Shown: positions 1-9,043 of the stretch, in pieces
Layout of the letters: each line of letters opens with the position of its first letter
Numbering within the stretch: the stretch's first letter is position 1
NCBI GenBank assembly: GCA_004026145.2
Contig: SWLE01000609.1
Span: 58,109-122,108 of the forward strand
Reading direction: 5' to 3'
DNA: 64,000 bases
Source of the DNA: Takifugu bimaculatus
Taxonomy: Eukaryota; Chordata; Actinopteri; Tetraodontiformes; Tetraodontidae
Notes under the pieces: generated by a model
Databases searched by the model: none
What the model was told of the DNA's origin: nothing
Seen by the model: only the letters and a program-made list of their open reading frames with translations
Position numbers and translations under genes: made by a program

Positions 1-1145
1 GCAGCTTGAGCCTGACAGCCGCAGGGTTGATGACCTTCTCGATAATGAACGGCCCGATGAACTTAGGAGCCAGCTTCTTGGACTCCACCCTCAAGGGAAG
101 GTCTCGGGTCGAGAGCCATACCTTCTGCCCCACCAGGTAAGTGGGAGCCCGGGAGCGATGGTGGTTGGCTGCCGTCGAGTAACGGTCAGCTGCTCGTAGG
201 AGAGCAGCCCTGGCCTGGGTCCAGGTCTGGCAGCAACGGCGGATAAAAGCCTCGACGGACGGACAGGAAGCTTCCCTCTCCAGGGCTGGGAACAGCGGCG
301 GCTGGAAGCCATAGGCACACTGGAAGGGAGAAAGTCCAGTGGCGGAGCTGGTTAGGGTGTTGTGGGCATATTCCACCCACAGTAGCTGCTTGGACCAAGT
401 GGAGGGGTGTCTGGACGCCATGCAGCGAAGCGCCGTCTCCATCTCCTGATTCACCCTCTCCGATTGGCCATTGGATTGAGGATGGAACCCAGAGGACAGG
501 CTTACGGTGGCCCCGATGAGGCTGCAGAACTCCCGCCAGAATACGGACGTGAACTGGGGACCCCAATCAGAGACTACGTCCGACGGAAGGCCGTGGAGCC
601 GAAATATGTGCTGTAGAACAAGTTCAGCAGTCTCCTTGGCCGACGGAAGCTTGGGTAGGGGCACAAAGTGGGCCATCTTGCTGAACCGGTCTACCACAGT
701 CAGGATAGTGGTGAATCCGCCCGACAGTGGCAGACCGGTAACAAAGTCCAGCGAAATATGGGACCAGGGTCGATGTGGCACAGGCAGAGGTTGCAGGTAA
801 CCGGCAGGGGCCTGGCGGGAGGACTTGTGCAGACTGCAGATCGGGCAGGCGTTGACAAACTCTCTGGTGTCCTCCTCTAAAGTGGGCCACCAGAACCGCC
901 GCTGCAGGACCTCTTTAGTGCGCTGAATCCCTGGGTGGCAAGTGAGCCGGGAGCCGTGGGCCCATTGTAGGACGTCAGACCTCAGACCGTCCGGGACAAA
1001 CAGGCGGTCAGGAGGGCAGGAGCTGGGACCAGGTTGGTTCTCCAGGGCAGCCTTTACACGCTCCTCCACCTCCCAGGTGAGAGAAGCCACAAGGCAGGGA
1101 GCAGGAAGAATGGTGTCTGGGTTGGGGGCAGTGTCTTGAGTCCGG
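1..1145 (-). CDS. Ty3/Gypsy integrase (C-terminal end beyond window)
   Basis: Translated by eye, one minus-strand frame stays open from about 1145 to position 1. It begins in the spacer before integrase, then shows a His-His-Cys-Cys zinc-binding module (HPGIQRT about 40 residues before CPICSLHKS). The integrase core has the acid triad: Asp in SLDFVTG, Asp in VSDWGPQF and Glu in GQSERVNQE. It continues into the GPF-type C-terminal domain (KFIGPFII). The enzyme would join element cDNA to host DNA. There is no obvious start codon at its beginning, as expected for a pol fragment. It lies immediately downstream of gag in a different frame, with PR-RT-RNase H missing, so it cannot support autonomous transposition. 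Confidence 0.85.
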
Positions 1146-1164
1146 CCCAGCAGTCCGCCCCCGT

Positions 1165-2163
1165 CTACTGCTGAGCCCTTCCTTTTACTGGGCAATGAGA
1201 GACAAAGTGCCCAGCCTGTCCGCAGTAGAGACAGAGGTTCCCCCGTCGTCGTCGCTCTCGCTCCGCCGGAGTCAGGCTGGTGCGTCCCACCTGCATGGGT
1301 TCGGCCCCCCCAGATGCGGGCCCTGTGAGAAGGTTGGAGGCGGCTGGAGATCCTTGCAGGCGGGCAGACGACCGGTGCTCCGCCTCTCCCTGGCGTAGCT
1401 CTCTTCTCCTTGCCTGGACGTGCCTGTCCAGCCTTGAAGTCAGGTTGATGAGTCCATCAAGGGAGGGCGGAAGATCAAAGGGAACCAACGCATCCTTTAT
1501 ATATGGCGCTAGCCCATTGAGGAAGGCGTCGCACTGGGCTGCTGGGTTCCAGTCACTAAGCCGGGCCCGGGTACGGAAGTCGATAGCGTAGTCAGCAATG
1601 GGCCGACTTCCCTGCTTCACGCTCATGAGTCCTCCGGTGGCATTCGGACCCAGAGAAACGGGCCCGAAAACCTTACGAAGTTCCGCAGAGAAGGCCTGGA
1701 AAGAGGAACAGGCCGGTGTGCCCCTCTCCCACTCTGCCGTTCCCCACAGGCGTGCCCTGCCAGTCAGGTGATTGATGGTAAAGGCGACCCTCGCCGCCTC
1801 CGAGGCGAAGGTGTAGGGCTGCAGAGCGAACAGGATTGAACAGTTCGTGAGGAACGGATTGCAGCCCTCTGGGTCCCCAGAATAACGCTCTGGGGTTCCC
1901 ACCCGGGGCTCTGGAGCAGTGCCTGGTGGGGGAGCAGGAACCGGAGGAGGAGGAGCTGGAGCAGGAACCGGAGCGGCCGGTTGCGACACTGAGACCACCA
2001 GCTGTTGGACCTGGGCGACTACTGACCTTAATGCCTGCTCCAGGGCCGATGCTGTCTCCCGAGCCTCCGCAGCATTGGAGGCTAGCTGGGCCTCGAATTG
2101 TTGGAGCCTTCCCTCCACTTGGTCCAAACGAGACTGAGGTGGAGACGAGTGTGCTGGGTCCAT
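1165..2163 (-). CDS. Ty3/Gypsy Gag
   Basis: Uninterrupted 332-codon ORF starting at the ATG 18 bases downstream of the LTR end. The N-terminal part (about residues 10-75) is a glutamine/alanine-rich coiled-coil-like stretch followed by a proline-rich linker (about 60-90). The middle is a retrotransposon capsid-type domain (motifs RYSGDPE, FLTNCSILF, WERGTPA, FNGLAPYIKD). The C-terminus carries one CCHC zinc knuckle, CLYCGQAGHFVSHC, for RNA binding. This size and order fit sushi-like fish Gypsy elements. Gag would assemble the virus-like particle. The ORF is intact although the element has lost its catalytic core, so it may be a recent deletion or a non-autonomous derivative. Confidence 0.9.
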   Translation of the reverse strand: MDPAHSSPPQSRLDQVEGRLQQFEAQLASNAAEARETASALEQALRSVVAQVQQLVVSVSQPAAPVPAPAPPPPVPAPPPGTAPEPRVGTPERYSGDPEGCNPFLTNCSILFALQPYTFASEAARVAFTINHLTGRARLWGTAEWERGTPACSSFQAFSAELRKVFGPVSLGPNATGGLMSVKQGSRPIADYAIDFRTRARLSDWNPAAQCDAFLNGLAPYIKDALVPFDLPPSLDGLINLTSRLDRHVQARRRELRQGEAEHRSSARLQGSPAASNLLTGPASGGAEPMQVGRTSLTPAERERRRRGNLCLYCGQAGHFVSHCPVKGRAQQ

Positions 2164-2180
2164 GTTTGGCCAGATTGTAC

Positions 2181-2801
2181 TGTGACGGGTGCAGTTTAGG
2201 ACCCAAAAGCAGCACTCTGGAAAGCTGGACCGTAGTAATGACTTTTATTAGCCCACGGGCAAACAGGAACTCAGGCAGACCAGGAAACACAGGAAATAGT
2301 CCGTTCTTCTGGGCCCGCACAAAGTCTATGGGTTGCAGGCTCGGGGAGTGGGACGAGCAGCAGCAAAGTCGGGGCCGGGCGGAGAAGTCTAAACCAGGTG
2401 AACTGACAGGAACCAGAGACGCTGAGGCAGAAGTCGTAGTCAGGGGCAGAAAGCAGGTAGGTTGTCCGGGGAACAGGCAAGGCAGGCAGAACGAAGACAG
2501 GCAGGGTCGGTAACCGGTAATCCGGCAGGGAAACAACGCTGGAAAGTCTTGCATGAGAGCAGAAGAACAATCTGGCACCGAGTGAGTGTGAGGCTGGAGA
2601 ATATATACACTGGTAGGTGAGCTGATTGATGAGTGAGGGCAGGTGTGTGATCCGTGACTGAGAGCAGGTGTGTGATCCGTGACTGAGAGCAGGTGTGTGA
2701 TCCGTGACTGAGAGCAGGTGTGGTGATCAGAGGGTGTGATGTGAGCAGGGCAGTGGAAAAGTACTGGGACAGGAGGGAACTGGAGAAAAGGGGCTGTGAC
2801 A
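2181..2801 (-). repeat. Gypsy 5' LTR
   Basis: On the minus strand the LTR begins TGTCACAGCCCC (at 2801) and ends CACCCGTCACA (at 2181), giving TG..CA termini, about 621 bp. The gag ATG follows after a very short leader. The inner part holds a 25-bp tandem repeat. Confidence 0.8.
2641..2730 (+). repeat. 25-bp tandem repeat inside the Gypsy LTR
   Basis: Three near-perfect 25-bp units start at 2641, 2666 and 2691 (core GTGTGTGATCCGTGACTGAG), with a partial fourth at 2716. It lies in the U3 part of the LTR, where repeats often carry enhancer activity. Function here is unknown. Confidence 0.85.
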
Positions 2802-3995
2802 ATATGTCTCTATGGACCTTCCACTGTTGCGGGACCTCACCTTTACAGGAACCACGGGTAACAAGCAGTCCGTTTCTCAGTGTATCCACACACCTCTTGC
2901 TTGGCTGAACCTGGAACTACAGACATCTCTTTATTCTGAGTATTACCCTGATTGGTCACAGATGTGGTGTTCCCAGTCTCCTCATTCTGATGAAGAATGT
3001 CTGGGTGTCTCCGTGAACACTGTTTACATATTATTTTCTTCTTACAGTGCTGGCTAATATGCCCCCGTCTTAAACACCCGAAACACAGTCCCTTCGTTTT
3101 CAATACATCAAGACGTTCCTTGTTTGGTCCGTCCTTGATCTTGCTACAAGATTCCAATGTGTGATTCCCTTGACAAAATAAACATGGTGTTTCAAAAGCC
3201 TTTCCTGTTTTGGGTGAGTTTGTTTGTTTCGGTGTTGTAGCTGCACTCTTCTTTCCTGTTGTCATATTAGTTGCGAAGCTACTTCCTTTTGATACACTCT
3301 TGACCACTTTCTTATTTTCTTTGCCTTTTCCTGCTGTAGATGTGTTTTTGCCCTGTAGGTCACCAAAAAGTGGATCCGAGATTACTTTAGACTGCATCTA
3401 GTTCCAGTCTCTCTTTTGCAGCCTTAATATGCGCTTCCTCTATTTCCAGCTCATGTTTCTTTTGCAAAACTACACCACGTTCCACTAAACCACAGAGCTT
3501 GGCTTCTTCAAGAGCACAAACTGATGAATGAGTAGACATGACAGTTGAACGCACTGCATGGGAACCATTCTTGTTTATAGGCTGGTTGGAATTTATCCCC
3601 ACTTGTGATACACCATCTTCAGGCCCAATCTCTTCCTCTACTTCCTCTTCTTGGTCTGTGGGCGGAAGCTTGAAATCTCCTGCTCCATCCATTTTTCAGT
3701 TTCTTCAGTAAACTCACTGATGACCATCATTTTGGGCTCAAATCAGTTCCTAATAACAGCCTCCTTCTCATCCTCAGACAAAAGACCTCCTATTTGCCTA
3801 TTTATCTCCTTAAAGTCCAGCACACTGGCGTTGAACTTATCCTGCATTATTTCTTGCACTGTTGGCAGATTACCAGCTTCAGTGCTCGGACTGTGAACTT
3901 CCCTCATTAGAGTTGTGATTCGAGCCAACGTTTCTCTTCCAGTGCCAAGTAGCCTGTGCAGTTTATCCTCAATTGCTTTCTCAGTTAACTTGACT
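2802..3995 (-). pseudogene. BEL/Pao gag fragment (copy B0), broken
   Basis: Minus-strand BEL gag remains in three pieces. 3928-3743 is the N-terminal helical part, stopped where a Trp codon has become TGA. 3692-3387 is the middle part (acidic EEEVEEE, then charged helices). 3397-2843 carries the Cys/His region typical of BEL Gag (CLFCQGNH, LCFGCLRRGHISQHC, CKQCSRRHPDILH). The C-terminal end is cut by the Gypsy insertion at 2801/2802. The 5' end is fused to LINE 3' sequence at about 3995, a junction shared with the other BEL copies. Gag would bind element RNA and form particles, but this copy is dead. Confidence 0.85.
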
Positions 3996-4556
3996 GTTTT
4001 ACTCCCTCAGTTCTTAGTTTCTCAGTTTTTAGCTTTTACACCTTTTTTCCCATTTACTGTTTCAGTCCTTCAGTTTTTAGCTCCAGTGTTTCCTCATGGT
4101 GTCTCCTCATGGTGTTTCCTCATGGTGTTTCCTCATGGTGTTTCCTCATGGGGGCCTGCCAGGCTAGGAGATGTTTCCGGTCTACCGCTGGGGGCGCTGT
4201 CCCGTGGACAGCTCTGGCCTGGGGGGTTAGGGGGCTCTGTGCCTTGGTGTGGAGCCTCCGGTCTGTCCGGGTCGGGCTGGTCTTTGTGGCGGTACCACCT
4301 GTGGCCACGGACCGTGACCTCCCTGGGCCTGGTGGGCCTCCAAAGGTGGCATCTCCTTCGCCTCAGGTCTCGGTGCCCAGCCATGTCTCAGCTTGTTTGT
4401 GTGTGTGGGTGTGTGTGTTTAAGTGTGTGTATGTGTGTGTGTCCTTTTTCTTGATTCTCTTGTTTCTCTTTGCTGTTTTGATCCTCTGTGAGGCACTTTG
4501 TGTTACCCAGTGTATGAAAAGTGCCATATAAATAAAGATTGAACTGAATTGAATTG
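3996..4556 (+). mobile_element. L2-type LINE 3' tail (copy T0)
   Basis: Ends in the terminal block GAGGCACTTTGTG...GTGCCATATAAATAAAG followed by short (ATTGA)-type repeats, the usual end of fish L2-like LINEs. It contains five 13-bp units (core TCCTCATGGTGTT) and a GT-rich stretch. No RT coding remains. It begins directly at the BEL junction. The same tail with RT attached is at 51633-53223, which identifies the family. Confidence 0.8.
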
Positions 4557-5203
4557 TAGATGTATAGATGAGTAGATTTATAGATGAGTAGAAGTAGATA
4601 TATAAATGTATAAATGTGTAGATGAGTGTCGCAGGTCAAATGTTCTGGACCAGGTTCTTCTCCCGCCCGATTGTTTCTGTTCCTGCAGATGATTCCATCC
4701 TAACTGGACCCCGCAGGAGGATCCACCTGTTATCTGACCCCTGAGGCTAAACTGGGACCAGTCATTACTAATTCGGACAGGTGAGCAGCTCAATCCTGGC
4801 TTCGCTGATCTGTCCTGTTATAGATGTTTTATTACACGTGGGACCGGCGCAGAAACGCTGACATGATTGTTACTGGAATTTTCTGTTTTCAGTTTCCTGT
4901 AATCTGATCTAAACCGGGTCCAAATGTGTGACGCCATCGGGGTGTGGAGGAAGTTCAGGAGCCTGAAGAACTGTGGAGGTGAGGAGAAGGTTCCTCCCCA
5001 TGATGAGTTCCTCTGTCTGCTCAGGAGGAACTGACAGAGTTTTAATGTCCCATCACAGAATTGTGAAGAAACGATGCAACCAGAGAGGAGGAGGTTGAAG
5101 AAGTGGTGAATCTGCAATAATAAAACCGAGATTACAGTTTGATTGAAGCCTCATTTTCTTTGATGATGGTGAATTTCATCACTTTCGCTTTGAATATCGG
5201 GAA
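4557..5203 (+). other. Orphan copy of the Ig-gene upstream flank
   Basis: The region 5' of the Ig gene occurs six times: 4557, 8366, 22550, 42991, 53224 and 60015. This copy is not followed by a gene; at 5203 it switches into BEL gag. It starts with the GTAGATGTATAGATGA minisatellite. It holds a conserved 36-codon ORF (4924-5034, starting MCD, ending LLRRN) and an exon-like stretch bounded by TTCCTGCAG (4681-4689) and a GGACAG/GTGAG donor (4774-4784). I do not recognise a product. Confidence 0.7.
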
Positions 5204-5651
5204 CCATTCTTGTTTATAGGCTGGTTGGAATTTATCCCCACTTGTGACTCACTATCTTCAGGCCCAATCTCTTCCTCTACTTCCTCTTCTTGGTCTGTGG
5301 GCGGAAGCTTGAAATCTCCTGCTCCATCCATTTTTCAGTTTCTTCAGTAAACTCACTGATGACCATCATTTTGGGCTCAAACCAGTTCCTAATATCAGCC
5401 TCCTTCTCATCTTCAGACAAAAGACCTCCTATTGGCCTATTTATCTCCCTAAAGTCCAGCACACTGGCGTTGAACTTATCCTGCATTATTTCTTGCACTG
5501 TTGGCAGATTACCAGCTTCAGTGCTCGGACTGTGAACTTCCCTCATTAGAGTTGTGATTTGAGCCAACGTTCCTCTTCTGGTTCCAAGTAGCCTGTGCAG
5601 TTTATCCTCAATTGCTTTCTCAGTTAACTTGACTGTTGGTTTAGATTCCAT
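5204..5651 (-). pseudogene. BEL gag 5' end fragment with true start
   Basis: 124-codon minus-strand ORF starting at 5651 (MESKPTVKLTEK) and ending at 5277, with gag-homologous sequence continuing out of frame to 5204. It is the most complete 5' end of BEL gag in the window and shows what is lost at the LINE junction in the other copies: the first residues and the leader. It is truncated at 5204, where BEL sequence is fused to the Ig-gene flank across a shared GGGAACC. Confidence 0.8.
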
Positions 5652-6451
5652 TTCCTCAGTGCTATCCGTTTTAACCTCACCTTCATCCTTTTATCTTATT
5701 AATAAAGCTGTGCGTAAACTGTGTGCACATGAATAAAAAGTATTCCACTAACACTTTTCTTCATCCAAAAAATGTCTCACAATTTCCAAAACACACAGAG
5801 CTTCCAATAACTTTCTGGCTCAGGTTTCAATTAGCACATTAGCATAAATCTCAAGTTACTGAGTAGCTAACTAGCGTTAGCTTCTTATTTCAGACTAGCA
5901 CAGCATGGGCTTCTTTCCGTCTAGAAAAACGAATCCTTAATGGGTTTTTACGTTGTCCTTATCCTTTAGGTGACCTCCGTTCTTCATTGGTAATTCCGAA
6001 AGCTTACCACCTCGTCTGCTTTGAGAGAATCCTCCGTAGAATGTTGCTCCAATCCAAGGCTTGAGCCGAGTTTTCTTACTTAATGTAATGGCACTCCATC
6101 CTCATTTAACGTACCATTTTTAAGCTGCAGACACAGTAATTCTTCACTCGCATGACATGAGATGTAATTCCATTTTAAGAGTCTTTATATGAATTCCAAA
6201 AGATTACAGCTCACATAACGTGACGGTAAGAAAACGTTGTGCTCCCGTATCTAATGCAGCTCACCTGGCCTGACGCTGCGCATGCGCTCTTAAGTCAATC
6301 TCAGGGAGCGGCATCCAAAACTTTACATCAACAATCATTTTTATATTACGAGTTACACAATAACATGCACCATGCATCAAACAAATACAAATTGCAAACA
6401 TAAATTGCACGTCATTTTTACACACATCAATTCTGCTCTATGGCTCTTACA
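5652..6451 (-). repeat. BEL LTR plus 5' leader
   Basis: This lies between gag (minus strand, start at 5651) and the 3' end of another BEL internal region (pol stop at 6579). Reading minus strand, a purine-rich AATTAGGGGCCGGA precedes TATGTAAGAGCC, so the LTR probably begins with TGTAAGAGCC at 6451. The inner end (somewhere 5670-5760) could not be fixed because no clean primer-binding site is visible. The first 361 bp of the same LTR recur at 53850-54210. Confidence 0.65.
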
Positions 6452-7787
6452 TATCCGGCCCCTAATTGGGTTAACTGTAAGATTACACAATTATCAATTT
6501 AACTCAAAACTAAGAGCCATCAAATGAAAACTGTTAACAGAATTGAAATAATCTTTCTTAACTAAAATAAATCTTTTCTTACATATTGTCCATTGTGTTT
6601 ACATGCTTCCTGCAAAAGGCATAACTTCTGCACAGACCTCTCCAGGGTGCTGTTTTTGTCTGCAACTTCACCCTCACAGTTCCACTGGAATCAGGGAAAG
6701 TTTGTACTATTCTTCCCATGATCCACGTGCTTCGTGGGGATGAACTGTCCACTACTAGCACCAGTTTCTTCCTGAGGTCCTCCGTACAGAACGTGGCTGT
6801 ACTCCCGGGATCCATAAAGGCATATGTCTCTATGGACCTTCCACTGTTGCGGGACTTCACCTTTACAGGAACCACGGGTAACAAGCAGTCCGTTTCTCCG
6901 GCCCCAGTGTATCCACACACCTCTTGCTTGGCTGAACCTGGAACTACAGACATCTCTTTATTCTGAGTATTACCCTGATTGGTCTCAGATGTGGTGTTCC
7001 TAGTCTCCTCATTCTGATGAAGAATGTCTGGGTGTCTCCGTGAACACTGTTTACATATTATTTTCTTCTTACAGTGCTGGCTAATATGCCCCCGTCTTAA
7101 ACACCCGAAACACAGTCCCTTCGTTTTCAATACATCAAGACGTTCCTTGTTTGGTACGTCCTTGATCTTGCTACAAGATTCCAATGTGTGATTCCCTTGA
7201 CAAAATAAACATGGTGTTTCAAAAGCATTTCCTGTTTTGGCTGAGTTTCTTTGTTTCGGGGTTGCAAAACTACACCACGTTCCACTAAACCACAGAGCTT
7301 GGCTTCTTCAAGAGCACAAACTGATGAATGAGTAGACATGACAGTTGAACGCACTGCATGGGAACCATTCTTGTTTATAGGCTGGTTGGAATTTATCCCC
7401 ACTTGTGATACACCATCTTCAGGCCCAATCTCTTCCTCTTCTTGGTCTGTGGGCGGAAGCTTGAAATCTCCTGCTCCATCCATTTTTCAGTTTCTTCAGT
7501 AAACTCACTGATGACCATCATTTTGGGCTCAAACCAGTTCTTAATATCAGCCTCCTTCTCTTCTTCAGACAAAAGACCTCCTATTTGCCTATTTATCTCC
7601 CTAAAGTCCAGCACACTGGCGTTGAACTTATCCTGCATTATTTCTTGCACTGTTGGCAGATTACCAGCTTCAGTGCTCGGACTGTGAACTTCCCTCATTA
7701 GAGTTGTGATTCGAGCCAACGTTCCTTTTCCGGTGCCAAGTAGCCTGTGCAGTTTATCCTCAATTGCTTTCTCAGTTAACTTGACTG
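6452..7787 (-). mobile_element. BEL deletion derivative (copy B1)
   Basis: Minus-strand BEL internal sequence with pol almost entirely removed. The Gag Cys/His region and the protease start (FMDPGSTATFC, about 6790) are joined at about 6761-6764 straight to the last codons of pol (LVLVVDSSS...), giving a 201-codon ORF at 7184-6579. A second deletion at about 7262 removes the middle of gag. The same pol deletion junction occurs at about 41163-41166 in copy B3, so both descend from one deleted ancestor. The gag 5' end is fused to LINE sequence at about 7787. Confidence 0.85.
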
Positions 7788-8365
7788 TTTTACTCCTTCA
7801 GTTCTTAGTTTCTCAGTTTTTAGCTTTTATACCTTTTATCCCATTTACTATTTTAGTCCTTCACTTTTTAGCTCCAGTGTCTCCTCATGGTGTTTCCTCA
7901 TGGTGTTTCCTCATGGTGTTTCCTCATGGTGTTTCCTCATGGTGTTTCCTCATGGGGGCCTGCCAGGCTGGGAGATGTTTCCGGTCTACCACTGGGGGTG
8001 CTGTCCTGTGGACAGCTCTGGCCTGGGGGGTTAGGGGGCTCTGTGCCTTGGTGTGGAGCCTCCGGTCTGTCCGGGTCGGGCTGGTCTTTGTGGCGGTACC
8101 ACCTGTGGCCACGGACCGTGACCTCCCTCAGCCTGGTGGGCCTCCAAAGGTGGCGTCTCCTTCGCCTCAGGTCTCGGTGCCCAGCCATGTCTCAGCTTGT
8201 TTGTGTGTGTGGGTGTGTGTGTTTAAGTGTGTGTATGTGTGTGTGTCCTTTTTCTTGATTCTCTTGTTTGTCTTTGTTGTTTTTATCCTCTGTGAGGCAC
8301 TTTGTGCTACCCAGTGTATGAAAAGTGCCATATAAATAAAGATTGAACTGAATTGAATTGAATTG
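7788..8365 (+). mobile_element. L2-type LINE 3' tail (copy T1)
   Basis: Same tail as at 3996, with six 13-bp CCTCATGG units, a GT-rich stretch and the terminal ATATAAATAAAG plus ATTGA-type repeats. No coding region remains. Confidence 0.8.
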
Positions 8366-8917
8366 TAGATGTATAGATGAGTAGATTTATAGATGAGTAG
8401 AGGTAGATATATAAATGTATAGATGTGTAGATGAGTGTCGCAGGTCAAATGTTCTGGACCAGGTTCTTCTCCCGCCCGATTGTTTCTGTTCCTGCAGATG
8501 ATTCCATCCTAACTCGACCCCGCAGGAGGATCCACCTGTTATCTGACCCCTGAGGCTAAACTGGGACCAGTCATTACTAATTCGGACAGGTGAGCAGCTC
8601 AATCCTGGCTTCGCTGATCTGTCCTGTTATAGATGTTTTATTACACGTGGGACCGGCGCAGACACGCTGACATGATCTTTACTGGAATTTTCTGTTTACT
8701 GTAATTTGATCTGAACCGGGTCCAAATGTGTGACTAACCCTAACTGACAGAGTTTTAATGTCCCATCACAGAATTGTGAAGAAATGACGCAACCAGAGAG
8801 GAGGAGGTTGAAGAAGTGGTGAATCTGCAACAATAAAACCCAGATTAGTTTGATTGAAGCCTCATTTTCTTTGATGATGGTGAATTTCATCACTTTCGCT
8901 TTGAATATCGGGAACCG
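8366..8917 (+). other. Ig-gene upstream flank of gene 1
   Basis: Minisatellite (about 8366-8440), then the conserved upstream block. Relative to the other copies it lacks about 90 bp around 8736, so the 36-codon ORF seen elsewhere is missing here. An AATAAA at 8832 suggests a possible 3' end of unknown upstream transcription. Nothing else recognised. Confidence 0.6.
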
Positions 8918-9043
8918 GAGACTTCGGACTCGCTTCTATTGCGGCGGAGAGCGGAAATGCGCCGGACCAATCAGGTGTGAGAGGAGGCACGAGGCACCTT
9001 AAAACGCCGCCCTCGGTGGCGGTGACCTCACTCTTCCAACACC
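8918..9043 (+). promoter_or_regulatory. Putative promoter of Ig gene 1
   Basis: GC-rich stretch with a CCAAT box (8967-8971), an exact T-box half-site AGGTGTGA (8973-8980) directly after it, and a TATA-like CCTTAAAA (8997-9004) about 40 bp before the ATG. The CCAAT/T-box pair recurs upstream of all four genes (AGGTGTGA at 23248, 43689, 60713). T-box factors such as T-bet/Eomes act in lymphocytes; a role here is inference only. Confidence 0.45.

Larger units (their letters stand above)
1..2801 (-). mobile_element. Ty3/Gypsy LTR retrotransposon, internally deleted, nested in BEL
   Basis: On the minus strand the order is LTR (2801-2181), gag, then integrase running off the left edge. The right edge abuts BEL sequence: the BEL text that reads CATATGTCTC in intact copies resumes at 2802, so the Gypsy element inserted into a BEL element. 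Protease, reverse transcriptase and RNase H are absent between gag and integrase. The 3' LTR and the matching target-site duplication lie outside the window. Confidence 0.85.

Noticed and set aside
4109..4531. ORFs of 120-209 codons in the LINE tails (MVFPHGVSS... and both-strand partners)
   Set aside because: They span a 13-bp tandem repeat and GT-rich UTR, differ in length with repeat number, and end in the LINE poly(A)-like tail. Not genes.
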